A stretch of DNA of 64,000 bases, from the NCBI GenBank assembly GCA_023489275.1, contig JAMDDD010000005.1, positions 1 to 64,000 of the forward strand, read 5' to 3'. The notes beneath the pieces were generated by a model that worked only from the letters and a program-made list of their open reading frames with translations, was not told the origin of the DNA and made no database searches. The DNA comes from Actinomycetota bacterium. GTDB lineage: Bacteria; Actinomycetota; Thermoleophilia; BMS3ABIN01. Both the position numbers and the translations under genes were made by a program. Numbering within the stretch: position 1 is the stretch's first letter; the number at the start of each line of letters is the position of its first letter. Below, piece after piece: positions 1-9,919 of the stretch.

Positions 1-1
1 C

Positions 2-109
2 TATCGTTTCAACCGGCGCAGTGAGCGGACCGATCTCTTTCGCCGGGTTCTAAACCGCTGCGTCCGTTTCACGGAACCTGTCACCTATGCCCAGTTGATT
101 GCTTCCTGA
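2..109 (+). CDS. C-terminal fragment of a transposase, IS1595/ISXO2-like (truncated by window edge)
   Basis: Frame 2 reads YRFNRRSERTDLFRRVLNRCVRFTEPVTYAQLIAS*, resembling the RFNRR...F.RLL......PVTY.ELI tail of IS1595-type DDE transposases. Confidence 0.55.
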   Translation, partial: YRFNRRSERTDLFRRVLNRCVRFTEPVTYAQLIAS

Positions 110-118
110 GCGAATTGA

Positions 119-463
119 ATGGTCAGTAATTACTATGTCAAAGTTCCCCGGGGAGGGTCGCGCAAGGTTTCCCGGCGGGCGGTGCTGGCCAGGGACAATC
201 ACTGCTGCCAGTACTGCGGCTCACGCGCGCATCTGACTATCGACCACGTTATCCCCAAGAGCCGCGGCGGCGCCACCACCTGGGAAAATATTGTCACCTC
301 CTGCGCACCGTGCAACTCACGCAAAGGGGACCGGCTCCCGCGGGAGGCGAACATGCATCCACGGACCAGCCCACGGCCTCCCGATCCCTTTTCCTTCATT
401 CATCTGGCCGTGACCGAAATCCGCCGTTCCTGGCGGCAGTATCTGGAATACGCCGCGGTTTAG
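119..463 (+). CDS. HNH endonuclease
   Basis: ORF with CQYCGS...LTIDHVIPKSRGG..TWENIVTSCAPCNSRKGDR, the HNH motif with CxxC pairs. Confidence 0.85.
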   Translation: MVSNYYVKVPRGGSRKVSRRAVLARDNHCCQYCGSRAHLTIDHVIPKSRGGATTWENIVTSCAPCNSRKGDRLPREANMHPRTSPRPPDPFSFIHLAVTEIRRSWRQYLEYAAV

Positions 464-634
464 CCGGCCGCAACAAGTTGATCTTCTGTAATTTTTAAGT
501 TATCTTCATAACCGGAAATGGTGGTGCGCCGCGGGGGGCCCGCCGCCTTGAAAAATAGGAGCTGCAGCGATGATTCCTGTTACTGTGCGGCAGGCGCCAA
601 CCTTAAATAAAGTTATGGCTCAACGGGGGGACCT

Positions 635-1744
635 GTGAAAGCCGTCATTCTGGTGGGGGGTCAAGGAACCCGGCTGCGGCCGCTGACGCTGGGAACCCCG
701 AAGCCGATGGTGCCGCTGGCAAACAAGCCTTTCGTCTCCCACGTGCTCGATCACCTGAAAAGTCATGGCGTTGATGAGATCGTCTTTTCCATGGGGTATC
801 TGCCCGAGGGAATTAAATCCTATTTTGGCGACGGCTCCGCGTTTGGGGTCAAGGTCGCATATGTGGTTGAAGATCGTCCGCTCGGCACTGCCGGCGCGGT
901 CAAGAACGTCGAGAAGCACATTCAAGATGGAAACTTTCTGGTGCTCAACGGCGACATCCTCACGGACCTGAACCTGAAGTCGCTGCTCGACTTTCATCAG
1001 CAGCGCGGCGCTGCGGCCACGATTGCCCTTACCCCAGTTTCCGATCCAACCGCTTACGGCCTGGTGAAGCTGGGAGATGACGGGGAAGTGACTGGCTTTC
1101 TGGAAAAGCCCAGCTGGGACCAGATCGATACAAACCTTGTCAACGCCGGCACCTACGTGCTGAAGAGCGAAGTCATCGGCATGATTCCCGCCGGCATTGA
1201 GTACTCGTTTGAGCGCGGCGTTTTCCCCCGGCTGGTGGGGAAAGGCCTCTTCGGGTTTGGCAGCAGCGCCTACTGGATGGACATCGGCACGCCGGAAAAA
1301 TATCTGCAGGCCCACTATGACATTCTGGAGAAAAATGTCAAAACGAGTGTTTCCGACTGCTTGAACAAGGATTTTATTTGTGTTGAAGATGGCGTCAAGC
1401 TGGAGGAAGGCGCCAAGCTGGTGCCGCCGGTGATGATCGGGCCAGGTTCGGTGATCAAGGCCGGCGCTCGGATTGGCCGGATGGCGGTCGTGGGCCCCGG
1501 CTGCGTCATTGATGCGGGAAGCATTATCGAGGAATCCGTCATCCAGGAGGGCTGCGTGCTGGAGAAAAATGTCTCCGTCAAACGGAGCATCATCGCCCGC
1601 GGCGCCCGCGTCGGCGACCGGACGGTGGTAACGGCGGGCGCCGTTATCGGCGAAGAAGCGGTTGTAGGCGCTGATAACATTCTCGCCAATAACATCCGCA
1701 TCTATCCGCAGACAACCATCCAGGCCGGGACCATAAAGTTTTAG
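635..1744 (+). CDS. NDP-sugar pyrophosphorylase / mannose-1-phosphate guanylyltransferase-like
   Basis: MKAVILVGGQGTRLRPLTLGTPKPMVPLANKPF nucleotidyltransferase motif with C-terminal left-handed beta-helix repeats; GTG start. Confidence 0.88.
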   Translation: MKAVILVGGQGTRLRPLTLGTPKPMVPLANKPFVSHVLDHLKSHGVDEIVFSMGYLPEGIKSYFGDGSAFGVKVAYVVEDRPLGTAGAVKNVEKHIQDGNFLVLNGDILTDLNLKSLLDFHQQRGAAATIALTPVSDPTAYGLVKLGDDGEVTGFLEKPSWDQIDTNLVNAGTYVLKSEVIGMIPAGIEYSFERGVFPRLVGKGLFGFGSSAYWMDIGTPEKYLQAHYDILEKNVKTSVSDCLNKDFICVEDGVKLEEGAKLVPPVMIGPGSVIKAGARIGRMAVVGPGCVIDAGSIIEESVIQEGCVLEKNVSVKRSIIARGARVGDRTVVTAGAVIGEEAVVGADNILANNIRIYPQTTIQAGTIKF

Positions 1745-1831
1745 GGCTGCCTGTCCTTAAAGGAGAATAATGGCGAGGCCGGGCGAAAAGGTTGCGGGCC
1801 AGGCCGCGTTAACCGTTAGCCCTTTTGCAGC

Positions 1832-3124
1832 TTACCTTCCGATTCCTTCATAAGTAAATCCAGCGGCCCTGATCTTGTCCGGGTCGAGAAAATTGCGCCC
1901 GTCAATGATTAATGGATGGCGCATTCTTTGCTTCATTTCTGCGAGCGGCAGCTCGGCAAACTCGTCCCATTCGGTAACCAGAACGGCGGCGTCGCTGCCA
2001 TCGACCGCGGAGAGCACGTCGTCGCAAAGAAGCACGCCCCGGACCGCCCGGGCGGCGTCCGGGATCGCCACCGGATCATATGCCTTCACGTACGCTCCGT
2101 CCCCGAGAAGGCGGGACGCGAGGACGATCGAGGATGCCTCCCTGAGGTCATTGGTGTTTGGCTTGAACGCCAGCCCCAGGAGAGCTATCGTCTTGTCGGT
2201 CAAGGTGCCCAGGTGTTTCTTGAGTTTGTTGACCACGCGCCGTTTTTGCAGTTCATTGACTTCAATCACCGCCGTGAGCAGCTGAAAATGATAGCCGGAA
2301 TTGCCGGCGATCTGCTTCAGGGCCGTGACATCCTTGGGAAAGCACGAGCCGCCGAATCCGATGCCCGCGTTGAGGAAGGAATCGCCGATGCGCTGGTCGT
2401 ATCCCATCCCCTCGGCGACGACGCTGACATCGGCGCCGATCTCATCGCAGACATTCGCTATCTCATTGATAAAAGAAATCTTGGTTGCCAGGAAGGCGTT
2501 CGAGGCATACTTGATCATTTCCGCCGTCGCGAGGCCCGTCATCAGAATCGGCTTGTCCAGTTTCCGGTACAGGCGGGCCACCTTCTCGCCGGCCTCCGGA
2601 GCTTGCGAGCCGATGACGATCCGGTCCGGGTTGAGGAAGTCGCCGATCGCGGAGCCTTCGCGGAGAAACTCGGGATTGGAGACGTAATCGATGCTGCCTA
2701 TTTTCTGGCGGTTTAACTCGCCGCTAATCTTGCCGCCGGTCCCAACCGGCACCGTGCTCTTCATCACCAGGATGTGATGCCCGTCAGGCATGCCTGGCAG
2801 CGAAGACATCACCGCAAACACGCGGCTTAAATCCGCGTCGCCGGTGAAAGTGGGAGGCGTGTCGACGGCGATAAACACGATCTCGCATTGCTTGAAAACG
2901 TCTTCCAGGGCGGCGGTAAAGTCCAGGCGCTCCCTGTTTTTTTCAATCAGCTCCGCCAGCCCCGGCTCGAATATGGGGATCTCCCCATTTTTCAGGGATT
3001 CAATCTTGACGGCGTCGATGTCCATGCAGACGACGCGATTGCCCAGCTCGGCCAGGCAGGTGGCGGTGACCAGGCCGACGTAGCCGATGCCGATCATGCC
3101 AATTTTTTCTTTTTCTGAACCCAA
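1832..3124 (-). CDS. UDP-glucose/GDP-mannose 6-dehydrogenase family
   Basis: GIGYVGLVTATCLAELGN Rossmann motif; NAGIGFGGSCFPKD active-site Cys motif. Confidence 0.93.
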   Translation of the reverse strand: MGSEKEKIGMIGIGYVGLVTATCLAELGNRVVCMDIDAVKIESLKNGEIPIFEPGLAELIEKNRERLDFTAALEDVFKQCEIVFIAVDTPPTFTGDADLSRVFAVMSSLPGMPDGHHILVMKSTVPVGTGGKISGELNRQKIGSIDYVSNPEFLREGSAIGDFLNPDRIVIGSQAPEAGEKVARLYRKLDKPILMTGLATAEMIKYASNAFLATKISFINEIANVCDEIGADVSVVAEGMGYDQRIGDSFLNAGIGFGGSCFPKDVTALKQIAGNSGYHFQLLTAVIEVNELQKRRVVNKLKKHLGTLTDKTIALLGLAFKPNTNDLREASSIVLASRLLGDGAYVKAYDPVAIPDAARAVRGVLLCDDVLSAVDGSDAAVLVTEWDEFAELPLAEMKQRMRHPLIIDGRNFLDPDKIRAAGFTYEGIGR

Positions 3125-3211
3125 TGGTTTCCCGCTTATAAATTGATAAGTTGCTTAAACTTTGATATCATGGAATTGCAGCTGGCAGAAACAGTATAGC
3201 CATTGCCGCCC

Positions 3212-4231
3212 TTACCCGGCAACGGCCTGAAATACCTGTTCGTAATGATCGGCGGCGCTGTCAACGCTGAATTTGACCTTGACGTAATCGCGGCACTTCC
3301 GCGAGTCAATCCGGTCAACAGCCTCAAGCCGTTCGATCATCTCCTCGATATCGCCGACGACGAACCCGGAAATTCCGTCCGCCACTACCTCCGGCACGGA
3401 TCCCTCCGGAAAAGCCAGTACCGGCGTGCCGGCCGCCATCGCTTCAATCATAACCATCCCGAAGGGCTCCGGCCACTGAATCGGGAATAAAAATGCCCTG
3501 GCCTTGGAGAACAGATTCCATTTTTCCGTCAGCGAAACCTCGCCCACGAAGCTGATCTGTTCTCCGTCGATCTCGGGCTTGACCACCGTCTCATAATAAT
3601 CCCGGTTGACCTGCTGGACGGCTCCGGCGATGATCAGCCTGCTGCCGGTCCGCTTGGCGACTTCGATGGCGGTGTGAAACCCCTTGTCGGCACAAATCCG
3701 GCCGAAGGCAAGCAGGTAGTCTTCCTTGTCAGCCCGATCGACGAACGGCAGCTCTTCGACATCGATTGGATTGTAGACGGTGCCCGCATATTGCAGGCTC
3801 GGACAGCAGCTGCGCTGGTAATCGCTGATGGCGACGTAATGGGCCGAGTCGTGGAAGGTTTCGTAAAAGGCGCAGTTATCGCCGCTGAAGGGGCCGTGGA
3901 GCGTATGCACCAGCGGCGTGTCTATCAGCTGGGCAAACGGGACGGCGGCAAAACCGGAATGGTCATGGATGACGTCGAAATCACGGGCCTGACGGAAGCA
4001 GCTTGCCACGTTCTTGACATCATACATTGTCTGTCCGATGCGATCCGGCATCTGCCGCGGGAAAGGCGACACCAGGTTCGCCCTGGTGACGGAATCGCCA
4101 GGAGCAAACAGCGTCACTTCGTGGCCACGGTCAACAAGCGCGTCCGTGAGGTAGTGGACAACCCACTCAATGCCTCCATAACCCCCCGGCGGGATTTTGA
4201 TCCAGGGAGGAGCCAGCATGGCGATCTTCAA
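3212..4231 (-). CDS. Glycosyltransferase family 4
   Basis: PPGGYGGIEWVVHYLTDALVDRGHEVTLFA N-terminus and PEPFGMVMIEAMAAGTPVLAFPEGSVPEVV motif. Confidence 0.9.
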   Translation of the reverse strand: MKIAMLAPPWIKIPPGGYGGIEWVVHYLTDALVDRGHEVTLFAPGDSVTRANLVSPFPRQMPDRIGQTMYDVKNVASCFRQARDFDVIHDHSGFAAVPFAQLIDTPLVHTLHGPFSGDNCAFYETFHDSAHYVAISDYQRSCCPSLQYAGTVYNPIDVEELPFVDRADKEDYLLAFGRICADKGFHTAIEVAKRTGSRLIIAGAVQQVNRDYYETVVKPEIDGEQISFVGEVSLTEKWNLFSKARAFLFPIQWPEPFGMVMIEAMAAGTPVLAFPEGSVPEVVADGISGFVVGDIEEMIERLEAVDRIDSRKCRDYVKVKFSVDSAADHYEQVFQAVAG

Positions 4232-4414
4232 AATGTCACATCCCTTTTCTTAGCTGTTCATACAACTGAATCCGGGTAAGATGCCGCCCCGCACTTCGCT
4301 ACCGCTCAGCACCGGCTCCGCGAAGGTTTTGCTTTTAAAGCAGAACCCGGTCGCATCGCTCCCCGGAATGACAAACCGTTTTCCAGCCGGTCCGGATTGG
4401 GTGATCACTTTTCC

Positions 4415-5593
4415 TTACAATTTCTGGTCCGGAGATTCGCCGCGGGCGGTTTCTCCGGTAGCTGCACGGTCACAACCGGCGGCCTTGATCCCTGCCCGTT
4501 TCAGGGCCGCGTCCACTCTTTCGGTCAAGAAGCTGATTATTTGAGCCGGAGTTTCGCCGGTGATGGAGGCGCCGGCTGCCTGCACATGACCGCCGCCTCC
4601 TTTTGCCTTGGCGATTCTCTGCACGCTGATTCTTTCGGTTGACGATCTCAGGCTGATCCGGTAGAGAGGCGCGCCGCCGCCCTGGTTGCCGGACTGGGCG
4701 TAAATGAGGGCAGCCACGAGGACGCCGTCGATGGCGCGGAGGCTGTCCACCAGCCCCTCGGTAGCGCTGCCGTCAGCGCCGGTTTCATTAAAGTCTGACA
4801 TTTCCAGAACCGCCGCGGCCAGGCGCCCGCCGCAGGCAATCGTCAGCCGGTCAAACATGCGGCAGGAAAGCTTTACTTTTGACAGCGGCACTGTTTCATA
4901 TACATACCGGAAAATAGCGGTGTGATCCACCCCCCGGCTGATCAGATCGGCTGCCACCCGGAAAGTGGACGGGGAGGCCGAAGCGTACTGAAAACGCCCG
5001 CTGTCAACCAGTATGCCGGTGTAAAGCGCTTCGGCAATCTCGGGGGATACATTGACTTCCATTCTTTGCAACAGAAAAAACAGAATCTCGGCCGTCGAAC
5101 TGGCGCCGCCGACGACGAGGTTGATCTCACCAAAACGGGTATTGTCGGCGTGGTGGTCGATATTGATGATACGCGGCGCCGCCCGAACCAGATCATCATT
5201 GCCGATCCGCTCGGCGTTGCCGCAGTCGACCGCCACCAGCGTGCGGAACTGGTAGTCGTCCGGAAGACCGCCCCGGATCACTTCCGCCAGGCCCGCCAGG
5301 AAGCGCCATTCCACGGCGACGGGCTCAGTCGAAGCCAGATACATGATGCTGTCGACTCCCAACTGGGTCAGCGCCCGGTGGAGGGCAATCATCGAGCCAG
5401 CGGCATCTCCATCCGGATTCACGTGACAGGTTATCAACACCCTCGCTTCAGCCTTGAGGGCCTCCGCAACGGCTTGCAAAGCCTGTTCGACGGGATTGAC
5501 GGTTGCCACTTGTTTTACCGGTAGAACATCAACTGCGGGTCTCGCTGGGCTTCCCCGCGGCAGGAACCGGGCCGCCTGTCCCCAGAGGAGCAA
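4415..5593 (-). CDS. nrnA: DHH/DHHA1 phosphoesterase, NrnA-like oligoribonuclease/pAp phosphatase (true start probably internal, e.g. GTG near 5509)
   Basis: ITCHVNPDGDAAGS, VAVDCGN, NIDHHADN and KGGGGHVQAAG motifs. Confidence 0.88.
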   Translation of the reverse strand: MLLWGQAARFLPRGSPARPAVDVLPVKQVATVNPVEQALQAVAEALKAEARVLITCHVNPDGDAAGSMIALHRALTQLGVDSIMYLASTEPVAVEWRFLAGLAEVIRGGLPDDYQFRTLVAVDCGNAERIGNDDLVRAAPRIINIDHHADNTRFGEINLVVGGASSTAEILFFLLQRMEVNVSPEIAEALYTGILVDSGRFQYASASPSTFRVAADLISRGVDHTAIFRYVYETVPLSKVKLSCRMFDRLTIACGGRLAAAVLEMSDFNETGADGSATEGLVDSLRAIDGVLVAALIYAQSGNQGGGAPLYRISLRSSTERISVQRIAKAKGGGGHVQAAGASITGETPAQIISFLTERVDAALKRAGIKAAGCDRAATGETARGESPDQKL

Positions 5594-6968
5594 GGTAATT
5601 GCGGCCGTCAGCGAATTCCTGCGCCGCTTTAAGGATGCGCCGCATGTGTCCCAACGTCAGGTTTCTGGTTAATAACCCGTGCACCAGAGGCCAGACCCTT
5701 TTTGCGACTATGCCTGAACTTACGTAGGCTGCCCGGTAGAGCCCGGCCAGCTCCTTGTAGAACTCGGCGGGATCGAGCTTGGTCGGCAGCACCGAGTGAA
5801 GGAAATCGTAAAGTTCATAATTTCTGTAAACAATCTTGCTCTCGATCTCCCGGAAAAGATCCGTTCCCGGCAGCGGCGTCAGCACCGAGAACTGCGGCAC
5901 ATTAATGCCATGCGCCAGCACATACTTTCGCAGCCGCTCAAACTCCTGGTGGCCGTAATCCGGCTTGATGATAAATGCGCCGGTCACGGAGATGCCATAT
6001 CTGTGAATAACTTTTAGCGCTTCCTCGTTGGCCTCGACACTGTTCCTCTTGTTGACCGCTTTCAGCTCGTTTTGATCGACGCTTTCAAAGCCGATGAAAA
6101 TATGTGACAGGCCGGCTTTTTTCCATTTGGCGATGATCCCCGGATGTTTGACAATGGTATCGCTCCGGGCCTGGAAGGAGTACTGTTTCTTAATGCCCCG
6201 CGCCTCGAGCTGATCGGCGATGTCGCTGGCTCTTTTGACGTTTTGCAAGAAATTGTCATCGGTGATCAGAACAAATTTTTCTTTAAGCCCGGCCAGCTCA
6301 TCGGCCACCCGTTCCGGGCTCTTGGTCCGGCACCGCCCTTCATAGAATGCCCAGACGCTGCAGAAGTTGCAGCGGTACGGGCAACCCCGGGATGTCTCTA
6401 TCGCCGCCAGCGGCTTCCAGAAATTGAAGAAATACCGGCGGCGGCCGTGGGGCAACAAATCGCGCGCCGGGAAAGGCAGATCGTCCATTTTATCAATCGG
6501 GGGGCGCTTCCCGGTGAAGCGCAGGCCGCTCGCATTATTGATGACCAGGCCGCGAACATCGCTCAAATCAGCGCCGTCGCGGAGCGCATTAACGAGCTCC
6601 AGGGAGCCGGCCTCGCCTTCGCCGACGACGATGCAGTCAACCGCCGGATTGTTGAAATCGGAGGGATTCAGGGAGGCGTGCAGGCCGCCAATAAACACGA
6701 ATGGCGCGCCGCTCGCCTTTGCCTTTTCCGCTATTTTCTGGCTCCGGTAAACATCTATGGTAAAGCAGCAACTAATCCCGACCGCACCGGGCTTGTATGA
6801 GCGGATGGCGCTTTCGATATCTTCATCAATGCGCATGTCATGAATACGAACGTCGTGTTCAGCCCGGAGAGCGCCGGCGACCATTTCCAGCCCCAGCGGC
6901 TCCACCAGCGCTACCTTGGTAAATCCCGGTGTACCAAATTGTGGTGGTTGTACAAGGAGAACTTTCAC
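5529..6968 (-). CDS. Cobalamin-binding-domain radical SAM protein (HpnR-like architecture)
   Basis: N-terminal B12-binding-like domain (VALVEPLGLEMVAGALR; GEGEAGSLEL) and radical SAM motif TSRGCPYRCNFCSVW. Confidence 0.85.
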   Translation of the reverse strand: MKVLLVQPPQFGTPGFTKVALVEPLGLEMVAGALRAEHDVRIHDMRIDEDIESAIRSYKPGAVGISCCFTIDVYRSQKIAEKAKASGAPFVFIGGLHASLNPSDFNNPAVDCIVVGEGEAGSLELVNALRDGADLSDVRGLVINNASGLRFTGKRPPIDKMDDLPFPARDLLPHGRRRYFFNFWKPLAAIETSRGCPYRCNFCSVWAFYEGRCRTKSPERVADELAGLKEKFVLITDDNFLQNVKRASDIADQLEARGIKKQYSFQARSDTIVKHPGIIAKWKKAGLSHIFIGFESVDQNELKAVNKRNSVEANEEALKVIHRYGISVTGAFIIKPDYGHQEFERLRKYVLAHGINVPQFSVLTPLPGTDLFREIESKIVYRNYELYDFLHSVLPTKLDPAEFYKELAGLYRAAYVSSGIVAKRVWPLVHGLLTRNLTLGHMRRILKAAQEFADGRNYLAPLGTGGPVPAAGKPSETRS

Positions 6969-7112
6969 ATGTGCTTCCTGCCCGTTTTTTATTGCTATGA
7001 ATCCTAGACGATCGATTGAAAAGAAGCAAAAAAGGCAATTTGCAGGTTACAGGATAACTGGAGTCCGATTGTCGATGCCGGTTTTTAATTAGCAGGAATC
7101 CGGCCAGGAGGA

Positions 7113-9662
7113 ATGATGCACGACCTGGGACAGGCCCCGATCAAGGGCATTTCCGAAGCTGAAGCGGCAAGGAGGCTGGCGGCGGAAGGCTTCAATGAGC
7201 TGCCTGCGGGAGGCAGACTCGGCTTTTTCACCAAGCTGCTGAACGTCGCCAGAGAGCCGATGTTCATCCTTCTCCTGGGCGCCGGGTTTCTCTACCTGGC
7301 TCTGGGCAACACAACCGAAGCGCTGGTGCTGCTATTTTTTGTTTTTGTCATCATAGGAATCACATTTTATCAAGAAAGAAAGACAGAGCATGCGCTGGAT
7401 TCCCTCCGGGATCTTTCCAGCCCGCGGGCCAGGGTTATCCGCGATGGGGAGGTCAAACGAATCGCCGGACGCGAAGTTGTCCGTGGCGATCTCCTTGTTG
7501 TCGATGAGGGCGACCGGGTGCCGGCGGATTGCGTTCTGCTGTCATGCGTCAATCTTTTTGTTGACGAGTCGCTGCTGACGGGGGAATCGGCCCCGGTGCG
7601 CAAGGCTGCCGGCAAGCCGGCACGGAAGGCGGGTCCGCCGGGCGGGGAAGGAACTCCTTTTATTTATTCCGGCACCATGGTAGTCAAGGGCAAGGGGTTT
7701 GCCAGGGTTCTGGAGACCGGCGAGGCCACCCGGATGGGAGGAATCGGCAAATCCCTGGAATCTGTTTCCCCGGAAAAGACGCCGCTGCAGAAGGAAAGCG
7801 GGCGCCTGGTCCGCAATTTTGCTCTGGCCGGATTGTCAATTTGCGCTTTTGTGATAGTTCTCTACGGGGCCGTGGAGCGGGCCTGGCTCAGCGGCCTGCT
7901 GGCAGGAATTACCCTGGCGATGGCCATCCTTCCGGAAGAAATCCCGGTGGTGCTAATTGTCTTTCTCGCCCTGGGAGCGTGGCGCATATCGCGGAACCAC
8001 GTGCTTACCCGGCGCTTGGCCGCGATTGAGATCCTCGGCGCCGCGACCATCTTGTGCGTTGACAAAACCGGAACCCTGACCGAGAACCGGATGTCAGTGG
8101 GCAAGCTTTTTGCAAACGGAGTTTTTCTTGATATTCCCGGCAGATCCGGGGCGGTCGTCCTGCCGGAAGGATTCCGTGAACTGGTCCGGTACGGCATTCT
8201 GGCCAGCCAGAGAGACCCGTTTGATCCGATGGAAAAAGCAATCGCAGAGCTGGGAAAGCAGGGAGTCGAGCCAGTCCGGCAACCCCAGGATGACTGGAGC
8301 CTGGTGCGCTCTTATCCTCTTTCGGAAAAAATGCTGGCGCTGACACAGGTATGGCGGCCGCCCGAATCGGCGGAGTATGTAATTGCCGCTAAAGGAGCCC
8401 CTGAGGCAATTGCAGATCTGTGCCACATTGATCCGCAAACCGCGAGCGTGATTGAAAAAGAAGCCGGCGAGATGGCGGCGTCAGGGTTAAGAGTCCTGGG
8501 AGTAGCCCGCAGCCGGCTGGGACTTGTGCGTCTGCCGGACGGCCCTCACGGTTTTAATTTTAAATTCGTGGGGTTGCTGGGGCTGGCTGACCCGGTGCGG
8601 CCGGGTGTGCCGGACGCCATCAGGGAATGCCAGAGCGCGGGAGTTCGCGTTCTCATGATCACAGGCGATTATCCGGGGACGGCCCGTAATATCGCCTCCC
8701 GTATCGGGCTCAGGCATGACCGGGCCGTTGTTACGGGCCCGGAGCTTGATGCAATGACAGAAGAAGAACTCGGCGCGCGCATCGGCGACGCCGCCGTCTT
8801 TGCGCGGGTGGTGCCGGCGCAAAAACTCCGGCTCGTTCGCGCCCTCAAGGCAAGCGGGGAGATTGTCGCGATGACGGGAGACGGCGTCAACGACGCGCCG
8901 GCGCTGAAGGCGGCCCATATCGGGGTCGCCATGGGCGGCCGGGGAACCGATGTGGCCCGTGAGGCCGCGGCGCTTGTTCTCACCGACGATGATTTTTCCT
9001 CGATTGTGCAGGCGGTGCGCCTGGGCCGGCGAATTTATGACAACATCCGCAAGGCGGTGACCTATACCTTCGCCGTGCACACGCCGATCATCGGCCTGAC
9101 GCTAATCCCGCTTTTTTTTGGCTGGCCGCTCGTGCTTTTCCCGGTTCACATTGTCTTCCTGGAGCTGATCATCGACCCGGCCTGCTCGATTGTGTTTGAG
9201 GCAGAACCGGCGGAATCCGATGTGATGAGGAGGCCTCCCCGGGACCCCGGAACGCCACTTTTTGGCTGGCAGGGCCTTTCCTTCAGCATACTCCAGGGGC
9301 TGAGCGTGCTGGCGGTAGTGATGGCTTGCTTCATTTTCTTTTTTTACCGCGGTTATGACGAGGGTTCTGTCCGGGCGCTGACTTTTTCCACCCTGATTTT
9401 TGCCAATGCCGGATTGATCATGGCAAATCGCTCCTGGACCCGGACGATGATCGCCACGCTCAAGTCTCCCAACGCCTCGTTCTGGTGGCTCCTGGCCGGA
9501 ATTGCTATCGTGCTGACGCTGGTACTTTATGTTCCGGCTCTGAACCGGCTGTTTCTCTTCGACCGGCTGGCGCTGCCGGAACTCACGGTCAGCCTCGCGG
9601 CGGGTGCTTTCATAATTTTCTGGCTGGAGGCGCTAAAATATCTGCGAAGGCGGCTGACCTGA
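7113..9662 (+). CDS. P-type cation-transporting ATPase (P2/Ca2+-ATPase-like)
   Basis: DKTGTLTENRM phosphorylation motif, VAMTGDGVNDAPALKAAHIGVAMG hinge, TGES motif. Confidence 0.93.
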   Translation: MMHDLGQAPIKGISEAEAARRLAAEGFNELPAGGRLGFFTKLLNVAREPMFILLLGAGFLYLALGNTTEALVLLFFVFVIIGITFYQERKTEHALDSLRDLSSPRARVIRDGEVKRIAGREVVRGDLLVVDEGDRVPADCVLLSCVNLFVDESLLTGESAPVRKAAGKPARKAGPPGGEGTPFIYSGTMVVKGKGFARVLETGEATRMGGIGKSLESVSPEKTPLQKESGRLVRNFALAGLSICAFVIVLYGAVERAWLSGLLAGITLAMAILPEEIPVVLIVFLALGAWRISRNHVLTRRLAAIEILGAATILCVDKTGTLTENRMSVGKLFANGVFLDIPGRSGAVVLPEGFRELVRYGILASQRDPFDPMEKAIAELGKQGVEPVRQPQDDWSLVRSYPLSEKMLALTQVWRPPESAEYVIAAKGAPEAIADLCHIDPQTASVIEKEAGEMAASGLRVLGVARSRLGLVRLPDGPHGFNFKFVGLLGLADPVRPGVPDAIRECQSAGVRVLMITGDYPGTARNIASRIGLRHDRAVVTGPELDAMTEEELGARIGDAAVFARVVPAQKLRLVRALKASGEIVAMTGDGVNDAPALKAAHIGVAMGGRGTDVAREAAALVLTDDDFSSIVQAVRLGRRIYDNIRKAVTYTFAVHTPIIGLTLIPLFFGWPLVLFPVHIVFLELIIDPACSIVFEAEPAESDVMRRPPRDPGTPLFGWQGLSFSILQGLSVLAVVMACFIFFFYRGYDEGSVRALTFSTLIFANAGLIMANRSWTRTMIATLKSPNASFWWLLAGIAIVLTLVLYVPALNRLFLFDRLALPELTVSLAAGAFIIFWLEALKYLRRRLT

Positions 9663-9745
9663 GGCTTGCTGGGCCGGAAGTCGGGAGAGCCGGCATTTCT
9701 GCTCATACGGGGCCGGTTCCGCATTCTCGATAACTGCCTCCGGCA

Positions 9746-9821
9746 TGGCGCCCCGAGAAGGAATCGAACCTTCGACCTACCGCTTAGGAGGCGGTCGCTC
9801 TATCCCCTGAGCTATCGGGGC
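9746..9821 (-). tRNA. tRNA-Arg (anticodon CCU), CCA encoded
   Basis: Minus strand gccccgatagctcaggggatagagcgaccgcctcctaagcggtaggtcgaaggttcgattccttctcggggcgcca; 7-bp acceptor stem, anticodon loop CTCCTAA, TTCGATT T-loop. Confidence 0.95.
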
Positions 9822-9830
9822 GAAATAGCA

Positions 9831-9862
9831 GACGGTGGATGGCAGATTGTGGATGACAGATT
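9831..9862. repeat. Degenerate GGTGGATGGCAGATT-type intergenic repeat
   Basis: gacggtggatggcagattgtggatgacagatt. Confidence 0.6.
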
Positions 9863-9919
9863 AACCAAAGCCTTCCATTGTCAATCCGGCATCCAGTCTC
9901 CGGCATCGGTTTAATTATT

